Of a stretch of DNA of 64,000 nt, positions 17,087 to 26,295 are shown one piece after another. This DNA comes from Ignavibacteriales bacterium (lineage in GTDB: Bacteria; Bacteroidota; Ignavibacteria; Ignavibacteriales; Melioribacteraceae), in NCBI GenBank assembly GCA_026390795.1, contig JAPLFG010000003.1:186001-250000 (forward strand). The letters run 5' to 3'. The first letter of the stretch is position 1. The number at the start of each line of letters is the position of its first letter. The translations under genes were made by a program, and so were the position numbers. The notes under the pieces were generated by a model, which had not been told where the DNA came from, did not search any database, and saw nothing but the letters and a program-made list of their open reading frames with translations.

Positions 17087-18409
17087 CTATTTATATAAAT
17101 CTGCTAAAGGTGTAGCTGTTTCTCTCATAGAGTGAACTTTATTTGGGACCGGAATGGAAATCTCTTTTTTAACATACTTTTCAAATTCATCTCTGAACCG
17201 GGTAATCATAAACTTGACAGGCCAAGCCGCTGCATCACCTAATGCGCAAATTGTATTTCCCTCAATATTATTAGCAACACTTATAAGAAGATCTAAATCT
17301 TGAGATGTTCCGTTTCCTTCATCAATTCTGCGCAAAGTCTTTTCCATCCAGCCTGTTCCCTCTCTGCAAGGTGTGCATTGCCCGCAACTTTCATGATGAT
17401 AAAAATGAGCAATGCGGATCAATACTTTTAATAGATTAGTATCTTCATCCATCACCATCACACCGCCGGTACCGATTGCAGAGCCGGCTTCCTTGAGAGA
17501 CTCGGCATCCATTCTGATACTTTCAAGCTGTTCACCGCGTAATGGAGGCATTGATGATCCACCCGGGATGACACATTTAATTTTTTTGTTTCCGGGAACT
17601 CCGCCTGCAACATTGTAGATCAAATCAGTTAGTAGTGTTCCAGATGGAAATTCATAAACACCGGGTTTATTAACATGCCCGCTAATTCCGAATAAAATTG
17701 TGCCGGGATGTTTCGGCGCACCAATTTTCGAAAACCATTCCCATCCATTCTTTATAATAGCCGGAATGTTTGTAATTGTTTCTACATTATTAATTGTTGT
17801 AGGACTACCCCACAATCCGCGTTGTGCCGGAAACGGCGGTTTAACTCGAGGATAACCCCTCAATCCTTCTAAGGAATTCATAAGAGAGGACTCTTCACCG
17901 CAAATGTAAGCGCCCGCACCTTTATGAATAAAAAGATCGCAGCTGAAATCGATTCCGAAAGTTTCTTTCATCTTCTCGCCAACAAATCCGCGGGCATAAG
18001 TTTCATCAACGGCTTTCTGCATCAGCTTAATCCATTTATGATATTCACCGCGGATATAGAGATATGCAACCTTTGCACCAATAGCGTAACATGTTATAAT
18101 TGCGCCTTCGATAATCTGGAATGGATTGTCTTCAAAAATTTGTCTGTCTTTAAATGAACCGGGTTCGCTTTCATCGCCATTAATACAGAGATACTTCGGC
18201 TTATCGGTCGTCTTAGGCATGAAACTCCACTTTAGACCGGCGGAAAATGCAGCGCCGCCTCTACCGCGCAATCCGGATTTTTTTACTTCATCTATAATTT
18301 CATCCGGAGTTCTGGTAAATGCTTTTTTGGCAGATTCAAATCCGCCGTTATCAAGATAAACTTCGATCTGATTAAAATCCGGTATTTCGGGAAGGACAAT
18401 TTTTTCCAT
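17087..18409 (-). CDS. nuoF: NADH-quinone oxidoreductase subunit F
   Basis: The 440-residue protein shows the FMN and NADH site of complex I: GLRGRGGAAFSAGLKW, DESEPGSFKDR, and GAGAYICGEESSLMNSLEG. The C-terminal 4Fe-4S site is SCGQCTPCREGT with a later Cys in TICALGDAAAWP. It is the entry point for NADH electrons in the peripheral arm. The gene begins at the stop of nuoE and is the last of six nuo genes here; nuoG does not follow, as 286 nt of non-coding sequence comes next. Confidence 0.97.
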   Translation of the reverse strand: MEKIVLPEIPDFNQIEVYLDNGGFESAKKAFTRTPDEIIDEVKKSGLRGRGGAAFSAGLKWSFMPKTTDKPKYLCINGDESEPGSFKDRQIFEDNPFQIIEGAIITCYAIGAKVAYLYIRGEYHKWIKLMQKAVDETYARGFVGEKMKETFGIDFSCDLFIHKGAGAYICGEESSLMNSLEGLRGYPRVKPPFPAQRGLWGSPTTINNVETITNIPAIIKNGWEWFSKIGAPKHPGTILFGISGHVNKPGVYEFPSGTLLTDLIYNVAGGVPGNKKIKCVIPGGSSMPPLRGEQLESIRMDAESLKEAGSAIGTGGVMVMDEDTNLLKVLIRIAHFYHHESCGQCTPCREGTGWMEKTLRRIDEGNGTSQDLDLLISVANNIEGNTICALGDAAAWPVKFMITRFRDEFEKYVKKEISIPVPNKVHSMRETATPLADLYK

Positions 18410-18883
18410 TTATTTCAGCGAGTCTAAAATTTCAAAAACTTTTTCTTTATTTAGATTTTCGAAGTAGTCTTCGTTTACAGCAATCATAGGCGCATAACCG
18501 CATGCGCCCATACATTCAACTTCTTCCAAAGAAAATTTTGCATCTGGAGAAACCTGCATGTGATCCAGTCCTAATTTCTCTTTTACCCCGTCAAAAATTT
18601 CATAAGCTCCGCGCAGCATGCATGAAACATTTGTACAAACTTGAACGTGGTATTTCCCCATCGGCTTTGTATGATACATTGTGTAGAATGTAACAACACT
18701 AAGTACATTAACTTTGTCAATACTGAGAACGCTTGCAATTTCTTCCATCACTTCGTTACTGATGTAACCGTTCTGTTCCTGGGCAATATAGATCGTATCC
18801 ATTATAGCAGCTAATGCAGTAGGATATTTCTTCCGTGCGTTTTCTATTCTTAAAATATTTTCTTCAGTAAACTTAAATTCCAT
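18410..18883 (-). CDS. nuoE: NADH-quinone oxidoreductase subunit E
   Basis: The 157-residue protein is a thioredoxin-like 2Fe-2S subunit with cluster ligands Cys83 and Cys88 (CTNVSC) and Cys124 and Cys128 (ECMGAC). The N-terminal helical part is typical of the 24-kDa subunit of complex I, which carries the N1a cluster near the flavin. It lies between nuoD and nuoF, directly abutting nuoF. Confidence 0.96.
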   Translation of the reverse strand: MEFKFTEENILRIENARKKYPTALAAIMDTIYIAQEQNGYISNEVMEEIASVLSIDKVNVLSVVTFYTMYHTKPMGKYHVQVCTNVSCMLRGAYEIFDGVKEKLGLDHMQVSPDAKFSLEEVECMGACGYAPMIAVNEDYFENLNKEKVFEILDSLK

Positions 18884-18930
18884 TTTCTCTTCTATTTTTT
18901 CTTGCTCTGAATCTTATTCATGTCGTTAAA

Positions 18931-20181
18931 CTATTTATCCGCTTCACCCATTACCGGATCGAGACTTCCAATAATTGCAATAACATCAGAAACCATAGCG
19001 CCTTTACACAACAGTGATAATGTTTGCAAGTTACAGAATGAAGGTGAATGAATTTTCAACTTCCACGGCTGACCGGTTCCGTTGCTAACAATGTAAAATC
19101 CTAATTCGCCTTTTGGATTCTCTACGGAAAAATATGTATCACCGACAGGTGGATTAATTCCATAATTGATTATCATAAAATCATGTATAAGCTCTTCCAT
19201 CTTGGAATAAATTTCTGTTTTATGAGGAAGAACTTTCTTTGGTTCATTTGCATTAACTTCGCCTTGCGGCATTTTATCCAGACACTGAAACAATATTTTA
19301 ACGCTCTCGCGAACCTCATCACCTCTTAAGAAATAACGGGAAAGCGCGTCACCTTGCTGATATGTTGGAATTTTGAAATCAATTTCATTGTAGAATAAAT
19401 ATGGTTTCGCACGACGAATATCATATTCAACACCACTTGCACGCAGGTTAGGTCCGGTAACTCCAAGAGCAATTGCATTCTCTTTAGATAAGATTCCAAT
19501 TCCTTCGAGGCGTTCAATGAAAATTCTGTTGCTTAGAAGAAGTTTATCCATTTCAACGAGAGAAGGTTCCAGCTCTTCCAAAAATTTTCTTGTCATCGCA
19601 ATCGCTTCATCATCCATATCTGATGCAACGCCGCCGATACGAGTATAACTTGTTGTGAATCTTGCACCTGCAAGCCGATCGAAAATATTTTGCAGTTTTT
19701 CACGTTCTCGGAATGTCCACATAACCATAGTAACGGCACCAACGTCCATCGCAAATGTTCCTATTGCAACCATGTGCGCTGCAATTCTGGAAAGTTCAGC
19801 AACAATCATTCGAATATATTGTGCACGTTTCGGTGCTTCGATACCAATAAGTTTTTCAACAGCAAGAACATATGCAACATTATTGCACATTGTTCCGGTG
19901 TAATCAAGCCGGTCCGTATGAGGAATATATTCGATATAACTCATGTTCTCAGCCATCTTTTCGTACCCGCGGTGGAGATAACCGAGTTCAGGCACAATGC
20001 CAGTCACAGTTTCGCCATCAAGCCGTAATACCAAGCGCAGGACGCCGTGTGTTGCAGGATGCTGGGGACCCATATTGATCACCATCTCATTTTCTAATGC
20101 ATCATCAATGGTGATGTTTTTATCTTCGAGAAGTCTCTTGTAAATTTTCTCTTCGTTATATATTTGTGTAATTCGATCCAT
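18931..20181 (-). CDS. nuoD: NADH-quinone oxidoreductase subunit D
   Basis: The protein matches the 49-kDa subunit of complex I, with the N-terminal motif GPQHPATHGVLRLVL, the quinone-site region ELGYLHRGYEK and HTDRLDY, and the C-terminal VIAIIGSLDPVMGEADK. It helps form the quinone-binding cavity next to NuoB. The ATG at 20181 (416 residues) lies one base after the nuoC stop (TAGAATG) and is preferred over an upstream ATG at 20196 that would overlap nuoC by 14 nt. Confidence 0.96.
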   Translation of the reverse strand: MDRITQIYNEEKIYKRLLEDKNITIDDALENEMVINMGPQHPATHGVLRLVLRLDGETVTGIVPELGYLHRGYEKMAENMSYIEYIPHTDRLDYTGTMCNNVAYVLAVEKLIGIEAPKRAQYIRMIVAELSRIAAHMVAIGTFAMDVGAVTMVMWTFREREKLQNIFDRLAGARFTTSYTRIGGVASDMDDEAIAMTRKFLEELEPSLVEMDKLLLSNRIFIERLEGIGILSKENAIALGVTGPNLRASGVEYDIRRAKPYLFYNEIDFKIPTYQQGDALSRYFLRGDEVRESVKILFQCLDKMPQGEVNANEPKKVLPHKTEIYSKMEELIHDFMIINYGINPPVGDTYFSVENPKGELGFYIVSNGTGQPWKLKIHSPSFCNLQTLSLLCKGAMVSDVIAIIGSLDPVMGEADK

Positions 20182-20182
20182 T

Positions 20183-20677
20183 CTATTCAGCTTCATGTGG
20201 AAGTGGTAAAGAGCCCGGAATGCCGAGCACAGGAAAATCTTTTCTTAACGGATGATGTTCGAATCCTTCCGGCATATACATTCTTCTTAAATCAGGATGA
20301 TTGATAAATTTGATTCCATACATATCCCATGTCTCACGCTCGTACCAATCGGCACTCTGCCAAACCGGCGTAACACTTTCTATAGCTGGCGGATCATCAT
20401 CAATATTAGCTTTGATGCGAAGTGTATAATTCATTTTGAAAGAGTAAACATGATAAACTGTTGTGAATCTCTTTTTGCGGGTCGCCCAATCGATCGCGGT
20501 AACATCTTTCAACATTACAAATTCAAGTGCGGGATCTTCTTTCAAAAATTTTGAGAGTTGCACTATCTGATCAGTTTTTATAGTAAGACAAAGATCGTCT
20601 CTGAAATCGGAAACTTCTTCCAGCGCTGCGCCGAATTTCTCTTTTACTTTATCTGCAATGAGTTCTTTGGGATTCAT
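20183..20677 (-). CDS. nuoC: NADH-quinone oxidoreductase subunit C
   Basis: This 164-residue protein is the 30-kDa subunit of complex I. It has the family signature ERETWDMYGIKFINHPDLRRM and HPLRKDFPVLG near the end. It bridges NuoD and NuoB in the peripheral arm. Unlike the fused NuoCD of E. coli, it is separate from NuoD here, as in most bacteria. It begins 4 nt after the nuoB stop. Confidence 0.95.
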   Translation of the reverse strand: MNPKELIADKVKEKFGAALEEVSDFRDDLCLTIKTDQIVQLSKFLKEDPALEFVMLKDVTAIDWATRKKRFTTVYHVYSFKMNYTLRIKANIDDDPPAIESVTPVWQSADWYERETWDMYGIKFINHPDLRRMYMPEGFEHHPLRKDFPVLGIPGSLPLPHEAE

Positions 20678-20681
20678 AAGA

Positions 20682-21200
20682 TTAGATTTGTGAAAGTTCG
20701 AGTTCTTTAAGAGATCTGTTTTTAAAGTCGCGCGCTTTTGTTTTTCCGATTTTTTCTTGAATAGTCATTAACGCGTTCAATAAATTTTCCGGACGCGGCG
20801 GGCAACCGGCAGTATAAACATCGACAGGCAGAAATTGATCTATCCCTTGAACTACATTGTATGAACGATACATTCCGCCGGACGAAGTACAAGCGCCCAT
20901 GGCAATCACCCATTTTGGTTCCGGCATCTGATCGTAAATTCTTCTTACTACTTGTGCCATTTTATAAGTAACCGTACCGGCAACAATCATTAGATCGCAT
21001 TGACGCGGTGTAAATCGCATAACTTCTGAGCCGAAACGAGCAATATCATATTTTGGATCTGCAGCGGCAATCATCTCAATGGCACAGCAGGAAATTCCCA
21101 TGGGCATTGGCCAGACAGAACTTTTGCGAGCCCATGCAATAACAGAATCTATTGTGGTTGTTATAAATCCGTCTTGAGTGAGTTTAGCTTCTAATCCCAC
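20682..21200 (-). CDS. nuoB: NADH-quinone oxidoreductase subunit B
   Basis: The 172-residue protein carries the N2 cluster ligands Cys38 and Cys39 (GISCCAIEM), Cys104 (GACTSSGG) and Cys133 (AGCPPRPE), and so passes electrons to quinone. The GTG start at 21200 overlaps the nuoA stop by 10 nt and has a GGAGG site 6 nt upstream, which supports this start. Confidence 0.96.
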   Translation of the reverse strand: MGLEAKLTQDGFITTTIDSVIAWARKSSVWPMPMGISCCAIEMIAAADPKYDIARFGSEVMRFTPRQCDLMIVAGTVTYKMAQVVRRIYDQMPEPKWVIAMGACTSSGGMYRSYNVVQGIDQFLPVDVYTAGCPPRPENLLNALMTIQEKIGKTKARDFKNRSLKELELSQI

Positions 21201-21559
21201 TTAAGTCCTCCTTTCATAAAGACATAAAAAAATCCTAGTTCAAGCACTATCAAAAAGATAAACATCGGTAGAAAAGCAAAAATTCCATGCTGAACAAAAA
21301 GAGTTTTGAATTCAACTGCCCATGGATAAACGTAAATAACTTCGATATCAAAAATGATGAATAGCATTGCGACCAAATAGTATTTAATCGAGATTCTCTC
21401 GTGAGTCGTTCCTACGGGATCTTTGCCGCTTTCGTAAGTCATCTGTTTAACTCTATTTGGGCGCTGCGGACCGAATAATGTAGATGAAAATACTACTATT
21501 CCACCAAATAGTGCGGCAACAATTATCACTAGAAAGATTGGTATATAATCAATTATCAT
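21191..21559 (-). CDS. nuoA: NADH-quinone oxidoreductase subunit A
   Basis: The 122-residue protein has three membrane helices and the family loop [20 protein letters not shown] followed by [16 protein letters not shown], the conserved acidic membrane segment of NuoA. It links the membrane and peripheral arms of complex I at the quinone cavity. It is the first gene of the nuoABCDEF operon, with 125 nt and the lysine-operon terminator upstream. Confidence 0.96.
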   Translation of the reverse strand: MIIDYIPIFLVIIVAALFGGIVVFSSTLFGPQRPNRVKQMTYESGKDPVGTTHERISIKYYLVAMLFIIFDIEVIYVYPWAVEFKTLFVQHGIFAFLPMFIFLIVLELGFFYVFMKGGLKWD

Positions 21560-21635
21560 TTATTATAATTAGATTTTTGCTGGCGAAAAATAATTCAAAT
21601 GGGGGTAGAAAGCAAAAGAAGAGATTTTTAAAAAT

Positions 21636-21674
21636 AGAATGTAGAATTAAGCGTTAAGACTAACTCTACACTCT
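21636..21674 (-). terminator. Terminator of the lysine operon
   Basis: On the minus strand a 14-bp stem with two G-U pairs (21636-21649 with 21661-21674, core TGTAGA/TCTACA) and an 11-nt loop is followed by ATTTTTAAAA. It lies 10 nt beyond the lysJ stop and before the nuoA promoter area. Confidence 0.65.
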
Positions 21675-21684
21675 AAATTGTACT

Positions 21685-22839
21685 TTATTTAAGCACTTCT
21701 TGCAACTTTTCAACAACTTTATCTAAATCTTCATAACTAATTACCAACGGCGGAAGCATACGTAAAACAGTCGTTCCTGCCGGAAGTGAAATAATTCCTT
21801 TGCTTAGTAATTCAAGAATAACCGGTTGAACTTTGTCTTTCAGTTCAATACCGATCATCAATCCAAGAATTCTTATTTCACGGACTTTTGAGAGTTGAAG
21901 TTTTTCCAGTTTTTCTTTGAAATATTTTCCTTTTTCATCGGCTTCTTTCCAAAGTTTATTTTCAATCATAAAATCGATCGAAGCGATTCCGGCAACGCAG
22001 GCGAGAGGATTACCACCGAATGTTGAACCGTGTTTACTTTTTTCAATTTTTATTTTATCGGAACATAAAAGCGCACCCATCGGGAATCCGCCTGCAATTG
22101 ATTTAGCGACGGTCATCATATCTGCTTCAATACCAAGATGCTCAATCGCAAACATTTTTCCTGTGCGGCAAAATCCGCTTTGTATTTCATCAATGATAAG
22201 AAAAATATTTCTCTCATCGCACAACTGTCTAACTTTTTGAAAATATTCTTTATTTCCGACATTTATTCCACCCTCGCCTTGAACCGGCTCAAGAATAATT
22301 GCAGCAGTATCATTATCAACTGCTTCGGCAAGTTTTTCAAAATTATTGTAAGGTACAAAAGTAAAGCCCGGAACTAGCGGTTCAAATCCTTCTCTGTATT
22401 CTTTCTTGTATGTAGCACTTAAAGCGCCCATAGTTCTTCCATGAAATCCTTTCATTGCCGCAATAAATTTTGTTTTCCCGGAATTAAGTCGCGCAAACTT
22501 GAATGCAGCTTCTACCGCTTCCGTACCGCTGTTGGTAAGAAACGCACGTGTTAAATTTTTAGGTACAATTTCAAAAAGTTTTTCTAAGAAGAGTGCTTTT
22601 TTATCATTGTAAAAAGTATTTGGACAAGTAACAAGTGTCGCTGCTTGATCGGAAATAGCTTTAGCAAGTTTTTCGTTTCCGTGACCTATGTTGGCTACAC
22701 TTATGCCGGCAGCCATATCAATGTATTCATTTCCTTGATCGTCCCATAGATGAGCGCCTTTACCTTTTACAAGTACAACATCCCGCCTTGGGTATACGTC
22801 AACTTCATATTTTTGAATTAACTCTTTGTAATTTTTCAT
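21685..22839 (-). CDS. lysJ: LysW-aminoadipate semialdehyde aminotransferase (LysJ/ArgD family)
   Basis: This 384-residue class III PLP aminotransferase has the signatures NSGTEAVEAAFKFAR, GFHGRTMGALSATYK, EPVQGEGGIN, LIIDEIQSGFCRTG and the PLP lysine in TVAKSIAGG. The family transaminates acetylornithine or LysW-bound aminoadipate semialdehyde. Its place at the end of the LysW operon, with a 4-nt overlap to lysZ, points to lysine synthesis, where it would turn the bound semialdehyde into LysW-lysine. A dual role in arginine synthesis is possible and cannot be excluded from sequence alone. Confidence 0.9.
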   Translation of the reverse strand: MKNYKELIQKYEVDVYPRRDVVLVKGKGAHLWDDQGNEYIDMAAGISVANIGHGNEKLAKAISDQAATLVTCPNTFYNDKKALFLEKLFEIVPKNLTRAFLTNSGTEAVEAAFKFARLNSGKTKFIAAMKGFHGRTMGALSATYKKEYREGFEPLVPGFTFVPYNNFEKLAEAVDNDTAAIILEPVQGEGGINVGNKEYFQKVRQLCDERNIFLIIDEIQSGFCRTGKMFAIEHLGIEADMMTVAKSIAGGFPMGALLCSDKIKIEKSKHGSTFGGNPLACVAGIASIDFMIENKLWKEADEKGKYFKEKLEKLQLSKVREIRILGLMIGIELKDKVQPVILELLSKGIISLPAGTTVLRMLPPLVISYEDLDKVVEKLQEVLK

Positions 22840-23627
22840 AGTATTGTTGTTCCTTTACCATTTAACGCATCTTTAATTGGATTTTCTGTTCTTCCGTCAG
22901 ACAGAATTACTGTTGTATCACCGGCAGAAAATAACTTTCTAAGAGAAAGAATTTTTCTTTTCATTCTGCCATCAACTTTCTGTTCCATTTCTTCCAGTTC
23001 CGATTTCGACATTTTTGACACAAGTGAAGATGAATCGTTTTTATCCAGAAGAAAACCGGGAGCTTCTATAAGTGAAATAATTTTATCTGCTTTGAATTCA
23101 GATTGAAGCAATGCGATTATGTCATCGTTCTCAGAATTGATAGCGAAATTATTTTCATCAATCAGAGGCACACTTAATACAGGTGTATAACCGTTATCCA
23201 GAAGCAAATCAAGAAGTTGTTTGTTAATTGCTTTTGGTTTTCCGGAAAAATCTCGCAGCAGAAGAGTTTTACCGCCCTCGCGCACTTTTATTCCGCTGTT
23301 TCGTTTTCCTTGAATAACTTTTCCATCTAAACCGGAAAGTCCAACAGCATTAATTCCATTCTTCTGACAAAGTTCTACAATGCGTTTATTTTTCAAACCT
23401 GCATAAGCCATCATAGCAAGATCAATTGTTTCTTCATTACTTAAAACAGAATCGTAACCCGATAGCGATGTAACGACTTTCTTCTTATAACCAAGTTTAT
23501 TTGCCAGGTCGTCACGCAACGCATTTGCGCCGTGAACGATAATAAATTTTTCTTGAGTCGCGGCAAGATCGGAAATGATTCCGCTAAGATTTATTTCTTT
23601 TCCGCCGCCGATTTTAATTAGAAACAT
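22836..23627 (-). CDS. lysZ: LysW-aminoadipate kinase (LysZ/ArgB family)
   Basis: The 263-residue amino-acid kinase has the N-terminal KIGGGKE, the substrate loop IVHGANALRDDLANKLG, the GLSGLDGKVI segment and a C-terminal GRMKRKILS helix followed by TVILSDGR. It resembles acetylglutamate kinase but has the LysZ-style loop. It would phosphorylate the delta-carboxylate of LysW-bound aminoadipate. Its start overlaps the amidotransferase-like gene by 10 nt and its end overlaps lysJ by 4 nt, so the three are tightly coupled. Confidence 0.9.
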   Translation of the reverse strand: MFLIKIGGGKEINLSGIISDLAATQEKFIIVHGANALRDDLANKLGYKKKVVTSLSGYDSVLSNEETIDLAMMAYAGLKNKRIVELCQKNGINAVGLSGLDGKVIQGKRNSGIKVREGGKTLLLRDFSGKPKAINKQLLDLLLDNGYTPVLSVPLIDENNFAINSENDDIIALLQSEFKADKIISLIEAPGFLLDKNDSSSLVSKMSKSELEEMEQKVDGRMKRKILSLRKLFSAGDTTVILSDGRTENPIKDALNGKGTTIL

Positions 23628-24262
23628 TTATACTCCGTTAAGGAATTATTTTGAATCGGCTGCCAATCATTTTCTCCGACAAAAGATTCCGAACAAATGA
23701 CAATTGAATCATCAGAAATTTTAGCACGCATTGTAAAGTAATCTACTGCATCATTAAAATGAGAATAAACATAAGCCGCTTTTGAATCAGTCATAATTAT
23801 ATTCATCGCACGGATAAAACTTGATTTCTTTTTTATGATCTCAGTTCCCTTTTTCAATGCGTCCTTGATACTGCCTTTATCAAAGCGTTTTATATAATTA
23901 AAAATTTTCTCGGCTCCGATTCTCCCTTCCTCTTTTATTTTCACACCGCTTAACTGCCCGTTAAAAACGAAAATATATTTATCATCATAAAACGGCATGT
24001 TGTTTTCTACTACAATTCCTTCATCTTTGAACGCGCTTCTTGTGTGAGCGATCAATCGAGTTGAAGAACTAAAGCGGGTAAGATCATCTTTCCAAATCGG
24101 ATTAACATTTTTATAATAGATCCACTCACCTTTTTGCAAATAAGCGCATCCCCATCCGTGTCCTTGGTATTCTCTACTCTTTTTAGATATTTCAGAAAAC
24201 TTGGATAAGTATTCTGAAATAGAAATATTTGTTTTTGAGTTAACGTAAAGTAGTCTGCACAT
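23618..24262 (-). CDS. Class II glutamine amidotransferase (Ntn hydrolase) inside the lysine operon
   Basis: The 214-residue protein starts MCRLL, so removal of Met exposes Cys2 as the N-terminal nucleophile of class II amidotransferases. Other conserved parts are GWG at 36-38, the HTR motif at 73-75, NNMPF at 87-91 and the oxyanion-hole pair Asn101-Gly102 in FNGQLSG. It is a stand-alone domain, like the YafJ and EgtC families, with no synthase domain attached. It sits between lysY and lysZ and overlaps lysZ by 10 nt. EgtC-like enzymes cleave gamma-glutamyl amides. A role in cleaving the gamma-glutamyl link that holds lysine on LysW is an attractive inference, because no lysK gene lies in the cluster. 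Confidence 0.85.
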   Translation of the reverse strand: MCRLLYVNSKTNISISEYLSKFSEISKKSREYQGHGWGCAYLQKGEWIYYKNVNPIWKDDLTRFSSSTRLIAHTRSAFKDEGIVVENNMPFYDDKYIFVFNGQLSGVKIKEEGRIGAEKIFNYIKRFDKGSIKDALKKGTEIIKKKSSFIRAMNIIMTDSKAAYVYSHFNDAVDYFTMRAKISDDSIVICSESFVGENDWQPIQNNSLTEYKCF

Positions 24263-24300
24263 ATTGTATTCTTGCTTTTATTGATTCACATGCTCAGATA

Positions 24301-24336
24301 GATCATGATCATGATTAAGATCAGGATTATGATTAT
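24301..24336. repeat. Tandem degenerate hexamer array (GATYAN)6
   Basis: Six consecutive 6-bp units can be read directly: GATCAT, GATCAT, GATTAA, GATCAG, GATTAT, GATTAT. The array fills part of the 90-nt spacer between lysY and the amidotransferase gene. Related units occur as two inverted arms at 37577-37650. The role is unknown; it is not coding. Confidence 0.75.
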
Positions 24337-24352
24337 TGGCAAGAAAATGATT

Positions 24353-25396
24353 TTAAATTGGATGAAGCCCGGGAAAATTTAATCCTGTTCTTTCATCAAA
24401 ACCATGCATTATATTAAATGCCTGCAGAGCTTGACCGGCAGCGCCTTTCATCAAATTATCAATTGCAGAAATAACAACTAGTCTGTTCGAGAATTCATCT
24501 TTCTTGAATCCTATATCGCAGTAATTCGTTCCGCTTAATAATTTCGGTTCGGGGAATCTGTAAATTCCATCACTCTCTTTTACAATTCGTATGAACGGCT
24601 CATTTCCATAGGCATCCCGGTAAATCTTCCAGATCTCTTTTTCCTGTAGATCTTCTTTTAGAAAAACATGACAGGTAGCAAGCAAACCGCGGACCATATC
24701 AATCGCAGTAGCTGAAAAGTGAATTTGTATCTTTTTCCCAAATGACATTTCTTGAAGCATTTCTGCAGTGTGTCTATGCTGAGTCGGTTGATATGAACGC
24801 ACAACTCCCGCACGTTCCGGATGATGCGAACCTTCATTGACTTTATTACCACCTTCGCTTGAACCAACTTTAACTTCAATAACAGTTCTATCCAATTCCA
24901 CCAATCCATTTTTGTAAAGCGGATATAAACCAAGAATACTTGCAGTTGCATTACATCCGGCACTTGAAATGAAATTAGCTTTTTTCATCTCTTCGCGGTG
25001 AAGCTCCGGAATTCCATAAACGAACTCATTTAATAATTCTGGACGCGCGTGTTTATGCCCGTACCATTTTTCATATTCGTTCAAATCTTTTAACCGGAAG
25101 TCTGCGCTGAGATCAATAATTTTGGGTGCTAATTTTTTGTAATCATCAATTTTATTTTGAGAACTATTGTGAGGCAGACATAAGAATAAAAGGTCGCACG
25201 ATTCCAGTTCACCGGCGGATACAAATTTTAATGTAGTTGATTTTCGCAAGTTCGGATGAATCTTATGAACAAATTTTCCAGTATAACTTTCCGATGTAAC
25301 TTGTTTCACTTCAACGTTTGGATGGAATAGTAAAAGCCGCAGTAACTCTCCACCAGTATAACCGGACGAACCAACAATCGAAACATTTACTTTCAT
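24353..25396 (-). CDS. lysY: LysW-aminoadipyl-phosphate reductase (LysY/ArgC family)
   Basis: The 347-residue protein matches the ArgC/LysY reductases: the NADP-binding [16 protein letters not shown] at 7-22, CLPHNSSQ at 73-80, the catalytic Cys148 in SAGCNATAS and the C-terminal [15 protein letters not shown]. It reduces the acyl phosphate on LysW-bound aminoadipate to the semialdehyde. The stop of lysX overlaps its start (ATGA). A hexamer-repeat spacer separates it from the amidotransferase gene. Confidence 0.92.
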   Translation of the reverse strand: MKVNVSIVGSSGYTGGELLRLLLFHPNVEVKQVTSESYTGKFVHKIHPNLRKSTTLKFVSAGELESCDLLFLCLPHNSSQNKIDDYKKLAPKIIDLSADFRLKDLNEYEKWYGHKHARPELLNEFVYGIPELHREEMKKANFISSAGCNATASILGLYPLYKNGLVELDRTVIEVKVGSSEGGNKVNEGSHHPERAGVVRSYQPTQHRHTAEMLQEMSFGKKIQIHFSATAIDMVRGLLATCHVFLKEDLQEKEIWKIYRDAYGNEPFIRIVKESDGIYRFPEPKLLSGTNYCDIGFKKDEFSNRLVVISAIDNLMKGAAGQALQAFNIMHGFDERTGLNFPGLHPI

Positions 25397-26244
25397 TGCT
25401 TTCTTCCCTCTGCAACTTGTAAAACGTATTCAACCATTTTCTGCGGAATATTTACACCTGTAGTTGCGATACTATTTTTATACTCCATTGTGTAGTTCAC
25501 TTCATTAATCATTAGACCTTGTGCAGACTCAAACACATCGATCGCAACAATTCCACCGCCAACAGCTTTTGCAGCTCGGACGGAGATATCACTCAATTCA
25601 TCGGTTACCTCACATTTTGTGGCAACCCCGCCTCTAGCAGTATTTGTAATCCAATGCGGAGAAGTTCTATAAATTGCTGCAATACATTTATCACCAACGA
25701 CAAAACTTCTAATATCTTTTCCCTTCTTCTCAATATATTTTTGTATGTAGAAGATCGAATGATGGTATGAACCGAGAACAGTTTTATGTTCAAGGATTGC
25801 TTCTGCGGCATCACGGTCATTTACTTTTGAAAGAAGTCTTCCCCATGAACCGACTGCAGGTTTCAGGACTACAGGGTATCCCATCTCTTCAATTGCTTCG
25901 AGTGCAGATTCTTCAGTAAACGCAACTCTTACTTCCGGTTGAGGAACATTATGTTCCGCTAGAGCACATGATGTAAGAAGTTTATCGCCGCATATTGTTG
26001 CAACATTATATGTGTTAACGCATTTAACTCCAGCCGATTCGAATAATCTCAATCCATGAAGAGCCCGCGAGTGATTTATGCATCTTTCAACTACAATATC
26101 GAGATCAAATTTATTTTTACCAAGATTGAAAGTGATCTCGCGGTCGTCAATCATTTCTAATTCAATCCCTTTAATAGCTTTGAATTCATCTATTAAAAAT
26201 TTTTCATCTTTTCTAATCAACGAATGAAGCAGACCTATTTTCAT
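25393..26244 (-). CDS. lysX: LysW-aminoadipate ligase (LysX, RimK/ATP-grasp family)
   Basis: This 283-residue ATP-grasp ligase has the phosphate and substrate loops [33 protein letters not shown] and the C-terminal [13 protein letters not shown], close to the LysX pattern. It joins the alpha-amino group of 2-aminoadipate to the gamma-carboxylate of the C-terminal Glu of LysW. Operon context with lysW and homocitrate synthase supports LysX rather than an ArgX that takes glutamate, though bifunctional use is possible. Confidence 0.92.
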   Translation of the reverse strand: MKIGLLHSLIRKDEKFLIDEFKAIKGIELEMIDDREITFNLGKNKFDLDIVVERCINHSRALHGLRLFESAGVKCVNTYNVATICGDKLLTSCALAEHNVPQPEVRVAFTEESALEAIEEMGYPVVLKPAVGSWGRLLSKVNDRDAAEAILEHKTVLGSYHHSIFYIQKYIEKKGKDIRSFVVGDKCIAAIYRTSPHWITNTARGGVATKCEVTDELSDISVRAAKAVGGGIVAIDVFESAQGLMINEVNYTMEYKNSIATTGVNIPQKMVEYVLQVAEGRKQ

Positions 26245-26295
26245 TTTTCCTTCTCCACCTATTATGAAATTTTAGAAGTAGAGCTGATATATATC

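Noticed and set aside
16950-17135. Plus-strand open frame of 61 residues between nuoF and the HDOD gene
   Set aside because: It overlaps nuoF on the opposite strand, has no ribosome site or recognisable family and an unlikely composition.
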